NCBI RefSeq assembly: GCF_016401385.1
Contig: NZ_JAEACF010000001.1
Location: 434,001-498,000 of the forward strand
Length of the DNA stretch: 64,000 nucleotides
From: Fictibacillus halophilus
GTDB lineage: Bacteria > Bacillota > Bacilli > Bacillales > Fictibacillaceae
Direction of reading: 5' to 3'
Under the pieces are notes generated by a model. That model had not been told where the DNA came from, did not search any database, and saw nothing but the letters and a program-made list of their open reading frames with translations. This document shows, piece by piece, positions 44,654 to 53,050 of the stretch. Each line of letters begins with the position of its first letter. The stretch's first letter is position 1. Position numbers and translations under genes: made by a program.

Positions 44654-44842
44654 ACTCGTGGATTGGGAGCTAAAACTCGTGGATTGAGAGCCGAAACTCG
44701 TGGATTGAGAGCCGAAACTCGTGAATTGGGAGCCGAAACTTGTGGATTGGGAGCCGAAACTCGTGGATTGAGAGCCGAAACTCGTGGATTGAGAGCTGAA
44801 ACTCGTGGATTGAGAGCCGAAACCCAGGGATTGCAAGCTCAA
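44654..44842 (+). repeat. 21-bp-period tandem array C (9 units, well conserved)
   Basis: Nine units start at 44654, 44675, 44696, 44717, 44738, 44759, 44780, 44801 and 44822, each 21 bp long. Consensus ACTCGTGGATTGAGAGCC followed by GAA; variable bases are few except in the last unit. A tenth decayed unit may follow. Because the period is a multiple of three, both strands stay open over about 67 and 71 codons, encoding heptad-like repeats, but neither frame has an RBS or recognisable start. Located after the neutral protease terminator and before an AraC-type gene. Confidence 0.95.
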
Positions 44843-44960
44843 TCTCATGAAATTAACCCTCATTAGCAGGGGTGCTCCTATCGATATAGAATAAGTAAAC
44901 TTAGCAAAAAAGGTTAAGAACGAATGAACGTTCGTGTATATGATGGATGTAGGGTAGGTG

Positions 44961-45863
44961 ATGGAGATGGATTATGAAGATTGCATTCAGCGGACACTTG
45001 ACTATATTGAAGAGAATTTGCAGAACAGGATCACATTAGAGGAGCTTGCAGAGCTCGCTTGCTTCTCGCCTTTTCATTATCATAGAGTGTTTCAGTTTCT
45101 AGTTGGCGAATCTGTAATGGATTATGTGCGGAAAAGAAGACTCTCACACGCGGCAAAGCGATTATTGCAATCAGACGATAAAGTAATCGATATCGCTTTT
45201 GATCTAGGTTTTCAGTATCATGAATCGTTTAACCGAGCTTTTAAAAAACATTATGGCCGATCACCGCGAGAGTACCGTAATGCATCCGTTCATCCCGTCT
45301 CACTTCATCAAAAGACTTACCTTAATATAAACCGTTATATAGGAGGAATAAACATGGAAATGAAAATCATTAAAAAGCCAGCTTTCCACATCATCGGGTA
45401 TGACTTAAACACACGAAACACAGATGGTCAAAATAATGTAGATATTCCAAAGTTTTGGCAGAATTATATTCAAAATAAATTAGGAGAAAAGATTCCAAAC
45501 CCTCTAAACAGAAACCAGGAACTAGGATTATGCACAGAGTACAATACAGCAACAGGTGAGTTTGTTTATATGATTGGAATGGAAGTGGAGAAAGGTACAC
45601 CTGCTCCAGAAGGGATGTCCTATAGAAGCTTTCAAGAGATGGAGTACGCTGTCTTTACAACACCAAAAGCCTCAGAGGAGAATTTCGTGCAATCGATCCA
45701 GCAAACGTGGGTTGAAATCTTCTCCAAATGGTTCCCAGATTCAGGATATGAGCATAACGGAAAGTTAGAATTCGAGCTTTACGATGAACGCTGCTATGGA
45801 GATGAGAACAAACAGATCGACATCTACATCCCGCTCGTTAAGAAAGCTGAAAAAGTGAAATAA
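44961..45863 (+). CDS. AraC-family regulator with GyrI-like effector domain
   Basis: A 300-residue protein. An N-terminal AraC helix-turn-helix pair (LEELAELACFSPFHYHRVFQFLVGESVMDYVRKRRLSHAAKRLL, IDIAFDLGFQYHESFNRAFKKHYGRSPREYR) precedes a GyrI-like small-molecule domain (GMEVEKGTPAPEGMSYRSFQ and GYEHNGKLEFELYDERC). Such fusions respond to drugs or small amphiphiles. ATG 44961 was taken; ATG 44967 is also possible. Confidence 0.88.
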   Translation: MEMDYEDCIQRTLDYIEENLQNRITLEELAELACFSPFHYHRVFQFLVGESVMDYVRKRRLSHAAKRLLQSDDKVIDIAFDLGFQYHESFNRAFKKHYGRSPREYRNASVHPVSLHQKTYLNINRYIGGINMEMKIIKKPAFHIIGYDLNTRNTDGQNNVDIPKFWQNYIQNKLGEKIPNPLNRNQELGLCTEYNTATGEFVYMIGMEVEKGTPAPEGMSYRSFQEMEYAVFTTPKASEENFVQSIQQTWVEIFSKWFPDSGYEHNGKLEFELYDERCYGDENKQIDIYIPLVKKAEKVK

Positions 45864-45874
45864 ATGGTGTTACG

Positions 45875-45906
45875 CCCTTTTTGCGAATGAGCAGAAAGGG
45901 TTTTTT
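45875..45906 (+). terminator. Terminator after the AraC-type gene
   Basis: CCCTTTTTGC pairs with GCAGAAAGGG (one mismatch), followed by T6. Confidence 0.8.
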
Positions 45907-45994
45907 GAATCTAAAAAAATGGAATTTTGTGTTAAACTAATAATCTGAATATTAATGAAAATCTAATTTGATAAACGAGGAAGGATACATCAAA

Positions 45995-47122
45995 ATGAAG
46001 TTTACGATTGACCAAAAAGTATTTAGTAAAGCTCTTTCTGATGTTGGAAGAGCCGTTTCTCAAAAATCACTCGTTCCTATTCTTTCAGGCATAAAGGTTA
46101 TAGCAGAAGATGAGGGGATAACGCTCATTGGAACAAACTCAGATATTATCATCAAACGGTTTATTTCTAGAGACGAAACTTCCCGAAATATCAGCATTGA
46201 TCAAACAGGGAGTGCAGTCGTTTCAGAGCGATATTTTACAGAGCTCATTCGCAAGCTACCTGCAGACGTTGATATTGAAGTAGCTGATAAACAGGTGGTA
46301 AAGGTTAGATCGGGGGACATTTTTACTCAATTGAATGGGTTTCGAGCGGACGAATATCCACAGTTACCTGAGATCAATGGAACAAACGCAATCCCTATGG
46401 ACGCAAAAGAATTAAAAGAGGTCATTAGACAAACCGTTTTTGCTACAGCTAAAAATGAAACGAGGCCAGTCCTTACGGGTGTTCATTTTATGTTTTCAAA
46501 CAACCAGCTTACGACCGTTGCGACTAATTCACAACGGTTAGCATCTAGAATAAATGATGTATACGTAAAGAAAGAGACCTCATTCATTGTTCCAAGCTCC
46601 AGTTTGAATGAACTTGTAAAACAAATCAGTGATTATTCAGGTATCGTAAAAATCCACTCTGCAGACGGATACATCCTTTTTGAAACAGATCAGGTTTCTT
46701 TGTATTCTAGATTGATTTCGGGTCAGTATCCGAATACATCCAAACTCATTCCGAATGAACAAAAAACAATGTTGAGTTTAAATAAAGAACGTCTCGAAAA
46801 AGGAATTGAACGGGCCTGCTTATTTGCTGGTGAATGGAAAAACAACAATATTACGTTAAGTATTAGAAATCATAAACTTTGCATCTCATCAGGCTCTTCT
46901 GAAATGGGGCAAATACAGGAACTACAAGAAATTTTAGACTTAACAGGCGACGCCGATCTCAAGATTTCGATCGATGGTCACTTTTTAAAGGAAGCTTTAC
47001 ATACGATTAAGGACGAAGAGATCAACATAAAATTCAACGGCGCAATGAGACCGGTCGTAATTGAATCTACACATCAAGAATCAACATATCTTCATCTGAT
47101 CTCACCAGTTAGATCCTATTAG
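45995..47122 (+). CDS. Paralogue of DNA polymerase III beta clamp (DnaN)
   Basis: A 375-residue protein with DnaN character throughout: MKFTIDQKVFSKALSDVGRA, SLVPILSGIKVIAEDEGITLIGTNSDIII, ARPV-like NETRPVLTGVHFMF and a C-terminal MRPVVIES...YLHLISPVR. DnaN forms the sliding clamp on DNA. Standard dnaN sits beside dnaA; this one does not, and is followed by a hydrolase and three acetyltransferase genes. It is probably a second clamp, and may be regulatory or repair-related. ATG 45995 after GAGGAAGG. Confidence 0.9.
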   Translation: MKFTIDQKVFSKALSDVGRAVSQKSLVPILSGIKVIAEDEGITLIGTNSDIIIKRFISRDETSRNISIDQTGSAVVSERYFTELIRKLPADVDIEVADKQVVKVRSGDIFTQLNGFRADEYPQLPEINGTNAIPMDAKELKEVIRQTVFATAKNETRPVLTGVHFMFSNNQLTTVATNSQRLASRINDVYVKKETSFIVPSSSLNELVKQISDYSGIVKIHSADGYILFETDQVSLYSRLISGQYPNTSKLIPNEQKTMLSLNKERLEKGIERACLFAGEWKNNNITLSIRNHKLCISSGSSEMGQIQELQEILDLTGDADLKISIDGHFLKEALHTIKDEEINIKFNGAMRPVVIESTHQESTYLHLISPVRSY

Positions 47123-47134
47123 GGAGTGTGGTAC

Positions 47135-48016
47135 ATGATACAAAAAGATGGAGAATATCAGCTACTCATTAATGAGATAGGTCATTGGATTAAAATAGAG
47201 GGGAGCTTAAATAAAACGATTCCCTTAGTGATCATCCATGGAGGCCCGGGAGGCAATCATTATGTTTTTGAGCGGACTGCAGGGCCAAAGCTTGCTGAGG
47301 AGCGAACAATTATTTACTACGAACAAAGAGGTTGCGGCAGAAGTGAACGACCACACTCTGATGATGCTTATGCAATTGAATTACTAGTAGAAGATTTCTA
47401 TTGCCTAGTGAAGCAGCTCGGAATCAAGAAAGTAGATGTATTAGGTTATTCTTTCGGAGGTGAATTAGCGTTAGAAATGGCTCTTACTTATCCAGAAATA
47501 ATCAATAAAATCGTTCTTTCAGCTCCAAGTTTAATGTTTTCGGATTCCGTTTTTCAAATTCAGATACAAGGTTTTAAAACCATAGGTGATGAAAGATTCT
47601 TAGAAAGAATGGAGAAGGTACTAAGTCAAAATCTACCCATAAAAGAAAAATGGGAAAAAGTTTGGTCAATCGCTGATTCGGAAGTAGTTGATCGTTTTTT
47701 ATTCGAAGACCAAAATGTAGCGAAGAATAACAGACGGTTATGGGAAGACAGTGGCTTAAATAATACAGGGAAAATGATGGTGGCCATTCAAAAGAATCCC
47801 CCGTCTCCCCCTCTTCAAAAACGATTAAACCAAATTAAGCATCACACGCTTATCTTAACCGGTATCCACGATCGAAATACGGGTTTGAAGATATCAAATA
47901 TTATTAAACAAGAACTATCGAACAGTAAGTTAGAGAAATTTAAAAACAGTGCGCACTTTCCAGATTTAGAAGAAGAGAAAAAATTTGTAACAACGACATT
48001 AGATTTTTTAAGATAG
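47135..48016 (+). CDS. Alpha/beta hydrolase, proline iminopeptidase-like
   Basis: A 293-residue protein. VIIHGGPGG (oxyanion-hole HGGPG), YYEQRGCGRSERP (the DQRGxGxS motif) and VLGYSFGGELALEMAL (nucleophile GYSFGG). A late Asp (ILTGIHDRNT) and His (NSAHFPDLEE) complete the triad. This pattern fits peptidase family S33. ATG 47135 follows GGGAG; an upstream GTG 47126 is not needed. Twelve bases after dnaN-like stop. Confidence 0.9.
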   Translation: MIQKDGEYQLLINEIGHWIKIEGSLNKTIPLVIIHGGPGGNHYVFERTAGPKLAEERTIIYYEQRGCGRSERPHSDDAYAIELLVEDFYCLVKQLGIKKVDVLGYSFGGELALEMALTYPEIINKIVLSAPSLMFSDSVFQIQIQGFKTIGDERFLERMEKVLSQNLPIKEKWEKVWSIADSEVVDRFLFEDQNVAKNNRRLWEDSGLNNTGKMMVAIQKNPPSPPLQKRLNQIKHHTLILTGIHDRNTGLKISNIIKQELSNSKLEKFKNSAHFPDLEEEKKFVTTTLDFLR

Positions 48017-48026
48017 GGGTCACAGT

Positions 48027-48518
48027 ATGTTAGATATATTGGATACGTCGAAAGTTAATAAAAAATTGATTAATAAATTCTTTCAAAAGCACTGGGGAAG
48101 TCCGGAGATGGTGATTTCCAGTGGCACATTTAATTGCAATGAACTTGATGGTTTCGTTGCTATTAATGAGATGGGTGAAATAGTAGGTCTCCTTACATAT
48201 ATCATACATAAAAATGTCTGTGAGATTATTTCTTTAGACAGTACTTTAGAAAACAAAGGAATTGGTACAGAGCTTCTAAAAAAAGTTGAAATACAAGCTA
48301 TTAATCAAAAAGTTATACACGTAAAAGTAACGACTACGAACGATAACATAAAGGCATTGAGCTTTTATCAAAAAAGAGGTTATTGTTTAACTAACCTTCT
48401 TCCAAATGAAGTAGAAAAGGCTAGGAAAGTAAAACCCGAAATTCCTCAAGTCGCAGACAATGGCATCCCTATTCGAGATGAAATCGTGTTGAGTAAATGC
48501 CTTCAAAGGAGTATTTAA
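48027..48518 (+). CDS. GNAT-family acetyltransferase
   Basis: A 163-residue protein: GEIVGLLTYIIHKNVCEIISLDSTLENKGIGTELLKKVE (acetyl-CoA loop, ENKGIGTEL) and NDNIKALSFYQKRGYC. ATG 48027 after AGGGG. It lies ten bases after the hydrolase and three before the next GNAT gene. Confidence 0.85.
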   Translation: MLDILDTSKVNKKLINKFFQKHWGSPEMVISSGTFNCNELDGFVAINEMGEIVGLLTYIIHKNVCEIISLDSTLENKGIGTELLKKVEIQAINQKVIHVKVTTTNDNIKALSFYQKRGYCLTNLLPNEVEKARKVKPEIPQVADNGIPIRDEIVLSKCLQRSI

Positions 48519-48520
48519 GG

Positions 48521-48928
48521 ATGGTCGACATAGAAGAGAAAATCACATTTGTTACAGACGACAAGGATGTGTCTGTTTCAAAATTTCTATCTTTAGTGAA
48601 TGCTGTATGGCCAGGTGATTACCATGAACAGTCTACAGTAGAGGCATTAAAAAGAACATTGAACATTACAGCATGGGATCATGAGAAACTCGTTGGCTGT
48701 GTTCGAATTCTAACTGATGGCTATTTCTTTGGAACCATCACTGAAATTCTTGTTAGGCCAGACTATCAAGGCAGGAAGATAGGCAAACATCTAATGGAAA
48801 TAGCTTGGGAACAAAGTCCAACATCCCTCTTTATAGGTGCTCAGCCAGGAAAAGAACATTTCTTTGAAAAGTTAGGTTATACAAAGTCCATTCAATCTTT
48901 TCAAAAGAAAAAACAAAGAAATAGGTGA
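48521..48928 (+). CDS. GNAT-family acetyltransferase (second in the run)
   Basis: A 135-residue protein: ITEILVRPDYQGRKIGKHLMEIAWEQS (acetyl-CoA loop) and ends with a lysine-rich tail. ATG 48521 follows AAAGGAG; an upstream ATG 48497 would overlap the previous gene. It starts two bases after the preceding stop. Confidence 0.85.
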   Translation: MVDIEEKITFVTDDKDVSVSKFLSLVNAVWPGDYHEQSTVEALKRTLNITAWDHEKLVGCVRILTDGYFFGTITEILVRPDYQGRKIGKHLMEIAWEQSPTSLFIGAQPGKEHFFEKLGYTKSIQSFQKKKQRNR

Positions 48929-48932
48929 AAAC

Positions 48933-49487
48933 ATGCAAAAAGCACTTCCGAAAGTTAAACTTAGAGACCTCGTGATCGAAGATGCTGAAGATCGTTATGC
49001 GTGGTGTTTGGACGTAGAGGTGACAAAGCACCTTAACATGCCTAACAAATATCCGCCGTTCAGTATAGAAGAAACAAGAAACTGGATCATTCAGTGTATT
49101 GAAAAGAAAAATGGATATGATCAAAAAGCGATAATCAGTGAGCACGGTAAACATATTGGATGGATAGATTTAAAAAATATAGATCGTTTAAATCAACACG
49201 CAGAATTGGGCATAGCCATTGGAGATAAAAGTTATTGGGGCAAAGGCTATGGGATTGCCGCTATGCATGAGATGTTAAAGTATGGCTTTTTTGAACTCTC
49301 CCTTAACAAAATCTGGCTTAGAGTTGAGATTGATAATGAGAAAGCCATCTCCTCTTATATAAAAGCCGGTTATGTAGAAGAAGGGATTCTAAGACAAGAC
49401 CGTTTACGTGGAGGCATGTTTGTTGATCGGTTACGAATGAGTGTGATTAAAGATGAATATTTTGCAAATAGTGTTTCGCATCTTTAA
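48933..49487 (+). CDS. GNAT-family acetyltransferase (third, RimJ/RimL type)
   Basis: A 184-residue protein: KLRDLVIEDAEDRYAWCLDVE, LGIAIGDKSYWGKGYGIAAMHEML and EKAISSYIKAGYVEEGILRQDR. It starts four bases after the preceding stop, with GGTG close by. The run of dnaN-like gene, hydrolase and three GNATs looks like one transcript, ended by the hairpin at 49601. Confidence 0.87.
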   Translation: MQKALPKVKLRDLVIEDAEDRYAWCLDVEVTKHLNMPNKYPPFSIEETRNWIIQCIEKKNGYDQKAIISEHGKHIGWIDLKNIDRLNQHAELGIAIGDKSYWGKGYGIAAMHEMLKYGFFELSLNKIWLRVEIDNEKAISSYIKAGYVEEGILRQDRLRGGMFVDRLRMSVIKDEYFANSVSHL

Positions 49488-49600
49488 TGGATGTATGCGA
49501 GATTCATACCTGTAAAATTTTATAAAATAAATGGAATAATTACTCATTTTAAGGAAAATCTAAAACTATATAAAGAACAGGTTTGCCACTTGTTTCACAC

Positions 49601-49632
49601 AGGACGATACTCAAAAAATCGTCCTATTTTTA
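49601..49632 (+). terminator. Terminator after the dnaN-like operon
   Basis: AGGACGAT at 49601-49608 pairs with ATCGTCCT at 49618-49625, followed by ATTTTTATT. Confidence 0.85.
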
Positions 49633-49718
49633 TTAACAAATACTACCTTTTACCGTCGCGCATAAGAATGATTCAATGTGGAATTATAATCTTAATTCAA
49701 CTAGGAGGTGAAAACAAC

Positions 49719-49901
49719 ATGGCTAACTCAAACCAATTAGTAGTACCAGGTGCACAACAAGCTATCGACCAAATGAAGTATGAAATCGCTTCTGAGTTCG
49801 GTGTAAACCTTGGACCAGATTCAACTTCTCGTGCTAACGGATCTGTAGGTGGAGAAATCACAAAACGTTTAGTTGCTCAAGCTCTTGGCGGAAAGCGCTA
49901 A
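49719..49901 (+). CDS. Alpha/beta-type small acid-soluble spore protein
   Basis: A 60-residue protein: [25 protein letters not shown] and [22 protein letters not shown], the classic alpha/beta SASP sequence, including the GPR protease site around YEIASEFG. It coats spore DNA and protects it from UV and heat. AGGAGGTG lies just upstream. Expression would be by sigma-G in the forespore; I saw no clear sigma-G promoter. Shows that the host forms spores. Confidence 0.97.
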   Translation: MANSNQLVVPGAQQAIDQMKYEIASEFGVNLGPDSTSRANGSVGGEITKRLVAQALGGKR

Positions 49902-49922
49902 TTAAATTTAATATCATGGCTT

Positions 49923-49960
49923 GGCTATCTGTTCATCGCAGATAGCCTCTTTGTTTTTTA
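49923..49960 (+). terminator. Terminator of the SASP gene
   Basis: GGCTATCTG at 49923-49931 pairs with CAGATAGCC at 49939-49947, followed by TCTTTGTTTTTT. Confidence 0.9.
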
Positions 49961-49979
49961 CATACATAAACACTTCTGT

Positions 49980-50041
49980 TTGACATTTTGAATGAAGTAT
50001 TTTATATTAGTTGACGTATCAATTATTGAGCTATCAATTAT
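49980..50041 (+). promoter_or_regulatory. Promoter and candidate operator of the MarR operon
   Basis: TTGACA at 49980-49985 and TATATT at 50003-50008 (17-bp spacer) are followed by a palindromic TCAATTATTGA at 50019-50029 and by ATCAATTAT repeated at 50018 and 50033 (15 bp apart). The repeats overlap the expected transcription start, a common place for MarR autorepression. Confidence 0.65.
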
Positions 50042-50058
50042 CCGATAAAAGGAGGGGG

Positions 50059-50496
50059 ATGCTGTTGTCCAACTCATATATAGATGATGAAAAGATCATT
50101 AACCGTTTGTATGAGATCCATCGCAGAACGGTTCCTAAGTTTGAAAGCTGTACAGGTATTAGTCAGACGCGCTTAGAGCTTTTGCATGAATTATATGAAG
50201 TTGAAGAGATCAGTCAAAGAGCTCTTCAAAAGAAAGTAAATATTGATCATGCAGCCGTAACGCGGCATCTGAAACAGCTTGAAGATAAAGGAATGGTAAT
50301 CCGTAGGAAAGATCCTAAAGATCAACGTTTTACGTATGTTTCTCTATCAGAGGAAGGTCGTTTGAAAATCATTCATTACCGGGAAGAGAAAGAACGTTTT
50401 ATTTCTGGTGTATTGCATGATTTTTCTGAGGAAGAAAGAAAAACGTTGCTGGGTATGTTAACTCGTATTCAGCGCAATATTGAAATTTTTGAGTAG
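50059..50496 (+). CDS. MarR-family transcriptional regulator
   Basis: A 145-residue protein with the MarR winged helix: SQRALQKKVNIDHAAVTRHLKQLEDKGMVIRRKDPKDQRFTYVSLSEEGRL. ATG 50059 was taken, though TTG 50065 is better spaced from GGAGGGGG at 50051. It lies upstream of a nitroreductase and a monooxygenase and probably represses them in response to quinones or electrophiles (compare MhqR/YodB systems). Confidence 0.9.
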   Translation: MLLSNSYIDDEKIINRLYEIHRRTVPKFESCTGISQTRLELLHELYEVEEISQRALQKKVNIDHAAVTRHLKQLEDKGMVIRRKDPKDQRFTYVSLSEEGRLKIIHYREEKERFISGVLHDFSEEERKTLLGMLTRIQRNIEIFE

Positions 50497-50541
50497 TCAC
50501 CATCTTAAACAACTAAGACTTTTAAACATAAAGGAGAATGT

Positions 50542-51180
50542 ATGATGCAACAAACTAAAATCAATGACTTTAACGAAATTATCACTGGACGTCGTTCCAT
50601 TCGTAATTACGATCCATCAGTAAAAATTTCTAGAGAAGAAATGAAAGAAATTTTAACTGAGGCTTCTCTTGCACCATCTTCTGTTAACTTACAGCCTTGG
50701 CGTTTTGTCGTAATCGATACACCAGAAGGAAAAGAAACGTTAGCGCCTCTAGCTAAGTTTAACCAACGTCAAGTAGAAACATCATCTGCTGTAATTGCTG
50801 TATTCGCAGATAACAATAGCTTGGATTATTTAGAAAGAATTTATGATAAAGCAGTAGAAGAGGGGCATATGCCTCAAGAAGTAAGAAATCAGCAAGTGCC
50901 AGCTATTCGTGGACTTTTAGAACAAATGACTCCTGAGCAATTTAAAGATATGAACTTGATCGATGCAGGACTTGTCTCAATGCAATTAATGCTCGTTGCT
51001 CGTGCACACGGATATGACACGAATCCGATCGGTGGATATGAAAAAGCTGAGATTGCTGAAGCATTTGGTCTAGATAAAGAACGTTATTTCCCTGTTATGT
51101 TGCTTTCAATCGGTAAAGCAGCTGATGCAGGATATCAATCTGTTCGTCTATCAGTAGAAGAAACGACAGAGTGGAGATAA
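50542..51180 (+). CDS. Nitroreductase-family protein
   Basis: A 212-residue FMN-dependent oxidoreductase: TGRRSIRNYDPSVKISREEMKEILTEASLAPSSVNLQPWRFVVIDT is the nitroreductase N-terminal signature, and GGYEKAEIAEAFGLDKERYFPVMLLSIGKA the C-terminal part. It reduces quinones or nitro compounds using NAD(P)H. AAAGGAG precedes the ATG. Confidence 0.92.
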   Translation: MMQQTKINDFNEIITGRRSIRNYDPSVKISREEMKEILTEASLAPSSVNLQPWRFVVIDTPEGKETLAPLAKFNQRQVETSSAVIAVFADNNSLDYLERIYDKAVEEGHMPQEVRNQQVPAIRGLLEQMTPEQFKDMNLIDAGLVSMQLMLVARAHGYDTNPIGGYEKAEIAEAFGLDKERYFPVMLLSIGKAADAGYQSVRLSVEETTEWR

Positions 51181-51200
51181 GGAAAGGGGAATAGATAAAG

Positions 51201-51494
51201 ATGATTATTATTCACGCAGGTTTAACGGTACAAAAAGATAAAGAAGAAGCATTTTTAGCAGAGGTAAAAACATTAGTAGAGGCTTCACGTGCTGAAAGTG
51301 GTAATATTCAATACGATCTAAAGAAAGATACAGAAAAAGAAGGAACGTATATGATGGTAGAAGTTTGGGAGAACCAAGAAGCGGTTCAAAACCATAACAC
51401 AAGTGAGCACTTTGTGGCGTTCGGTCAAAAGGCAGCAAGCTTTATGGCTGCTCCAACTGATGTGAAAGTGTATGCAGGCGAACAAGTAAAATAA
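51201..51494 (+). CDS. Antibiotic biosynthesis monooxygenase (ABM/YgiN-like)
   Basis: A 97-residue ferredoxin-like ABM domain: VQKDKEEAFLAEVKTLVEASRAESGNIQYDLKKD and MMVEVWENQEAVQNHNTSEHF. Small quinol monooxygenases of this type work with nitroreductases on quinones. RBS AAAGGGG. Final gene of the MarR operon. Confidence 0.92.
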   Translation: MIIIHAGLTVQKDKEEAFLAEVKTLVEASRAESGNIQYDLKKDTEKEGTYMMVEVWENQEAVQNHNTSEHFVAFGQKAASFMAAPTDVKVYAGEQVK

Positions 51495-51499
51495 TCGTG

Positions 51500-51535
51500 A
51501 AAGGAAGGCGCATAACATGTGCCTTCCTTTTTTAT
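51500..51535 (+). terminator. Terminator after the ABM gene
   Basis: AAGGAAGGC pairs with GCCTTCCTT, followed by TTTTTTA. Confidence 0.9.
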
Positions 51536-51541
51536 TAAATA

Positions 51542-51796
51542 TTATTCAGCTTTTGTGTACTTGCGCTCTTGCTCAGCGATGAGTTCATCATCCTCCGCGT
51601 TATCACGAGTAACCTTTTGGGTAAGAATCGCACCAACGGCTACCAAAATCATGACAGCGATATAATAACCTTTTTCGTTTAATTGCAGATTGTCTGCATT
51701 GTAGAGTCCGATACAAAACATGGACACTCCAGCGATGAACGTAAAATAAGCTAAAACAGTAAAGGCTGGGGTGTTTCTTCTTCTATGGCGTTGCAT
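51542..51796 (-). CDS. YiaA/YiaB-family small membrane protein
   Basis: An 84-residue protein with two membrane helices (FTVLAYFTFIAGVSMFCIGLY and GYYIAVMILVAVGAILTQKV), the YiaAB two-helix pattern; the tail is acidic and ends KYTKAE. Function unknown. ATG 51796 follows AAGGAGG on the minus strand; the longer frame to 51868 is not needed. Confidence 0.85.
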   Translation of the reverse strand: MQRHRRRNTPAFTVLAYFTFIAGVSMFCIGLYNADNLQLNEKGYYIAVMILVAVGAILTQKVTRDNAEDDELIAEQERKYTKAE

Positions 51797-51922
51797 ATGT
51801 AAACCTCCTTCTTTCTCTTTTAAATGAATAAACATATATATGCCAAAAGCTATCTTCATTATAATCAATAAATGGATTTAATTCCTTATTTTTCTTGTTC
51901 GCTTATACAGTTTAATGAATTA

Positions 51923-52660
51923 TTACATCTCTTTTAGAAGAGGAATTAAATAATCAACCGAAGGGCGATGATTATTGTTTATAAAATTGTTTATTGAGCT
52001 TGGTTCATTCTTAACTGAAACCAAACGAACAAACTCTGATTTTTCGCCGATTGCTATTGATGCTTCACTCAATTTGTTGTATTCATACTCTAATTGGCTA
52101 TTCGTTAAATTCAATTGAATGTGAAACAAAACGGCTAGAAAATCATAATCTCCACCCGTTTTTAAGAAACGAACAGAACAACTAGTCACGCAATGGAGCT
52201 GAATACCAAGCTCTTCTGTCATTTCTCGCAACACACTATCCTGTAGCTGGAACTGATTGCTTTGTAAATCGGTTCTGCTTAAGCCGCCGCCCACACACTG
52301 TAAACGACCAGGATAAGCGGTATGGTCATTCATCTCACCAAAAACAAAGTAAGAATCTTTGGTTTCTACTAATCCAGCTCCATATATAACTCTGCAGGCA
52401 TGGTCGCTCCTATTCTTCGTTTTCACTGAATAAAGATAATGAGCGTAATCACTCAATCTTAAATCAAAAACGATTTCTTGTTCTGTTTCTTTCATTTCAT
52501 CAATATGAAAAACTTCACCGTTCGTAAAACGATTATCATGATTAAAACGACTCCAAAAAGTTTCTACTTCAGATTGAAAGGATTTAGGTAATTGTAAAGG
52601 ATGATTGTCTAAAATAAGCTTTAATGATTTCGCAACAACTTGAAGCAAGACTGGTTTCAT
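51923..52660 (-). CDS. Nudix hydrolase with an N-terminal extension
   Basis: A 245-residue protein. QCVGGGLSRTDLQSNQFQLQDSVLREMTEELGIQ has the end of a Nudix box (REMTEELG), but with an insertion between the G and the catalytic helix and no clear first E. Residues 1-90 are an unfamiliar domain. Functional Nudix activity is likely but not certain. GAGGAG precedes the ATG. It ends an operon of three minus-strand genes. Confidence 0.8.
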   Translation of the reverse strand: MKPVLLQVVAKSLKLILDNHPLQLPKSFQSEVETFWSRFNHDNRFTNGEVFHIDEMKETEQEIVFDLRLSDYAHYLYSVKTKNRSDHACRVIYGAGLVETKDSYFVFGEMNDHTAYPGRLQCVGGGLSRTDLQSNQFQLQDSVLREMTEELGIQLHCVTSCSVRFLKTGGDYDFLAVLFHIQLNLTNSQLEYEYNKLSEASIAIGEKSEFVRLVSVKNEPSSINNFINNNHRPSVDYLIPLLKEM

Positions 52661-52680
52661 TAAAAATCTCCTCGTATGTC

Positions 52681-53034
52681 CTATTTTAGTGTCATAAAAG
52701 AAGCAGGTTCTAGCATCTCGGATTCAATAATGATTGCAGTAAGACCACCATTTGTAGATGTTTCATGATATTCTCCTTTAATCCAAAAAACAGCTTCACC
52801 CTTGTTGATTTTATGCATTACTTGATCTTCACCACAAACCTCACCTTCACCACTCACCAAAAGAAGGAGCTGTGGAATCACAGCTTTATGATAGCCAATG
52901 ACTCCTCCAGCTTCTAGATGAACACATCCAATATGTGCCGGCATCTCCGTTTTTACAATCCTAGACATTACAAAATCAGAATTGAATTTAGTAATGTGTG
53001 TTCCTGATTCTTTGGTAAAATGAAAAATTTGCAT
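52681..53034 (-). CDS. Cupin-domain protein
   Basis: A 117-residue single cupin. HIGCVHLEAGGVIGYHKAVIPQLLLLVSGEGEVCGEDQ carries the first cupin motif (G..H...) and GEAVFWIKGEYHETSTNGG the second (GE..W/H). Metal binding is likely; function unknown. It lies 20 bases from the Nudix gene downstream. Confidence 0.85.
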   Translation of the reverse strand: MQIFHFTKESGTHITKFNSDFVMSRIVKTEMPAHIGCVHLEAGGVIGYHKAVIPQLLLLVSGEGEVCGEDQVMHKINKGEAVFWIKGEYHETSTNGGLTAIIIESEMLEPASFMTLK

Positions 53035-53050
53035 TTTTTCTCTCCATCCA

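Noticed and set aside
44663..44866. 67-residue frame with heptad repeats in array C (and a 71-residue frame on the other strand)
   Set aside because: Both frames arise because the 21-bp repeat is a multiple of three. There is no RBS, neither start is convincing, and the other arrays with the same period contain stop codons.
49491..49718. Upstream extension of the SASP gene
   Set aside because: The SASP begins at ATG 49719 after AGGAGGTG; the upstream part contains the terminator of the previous operon.
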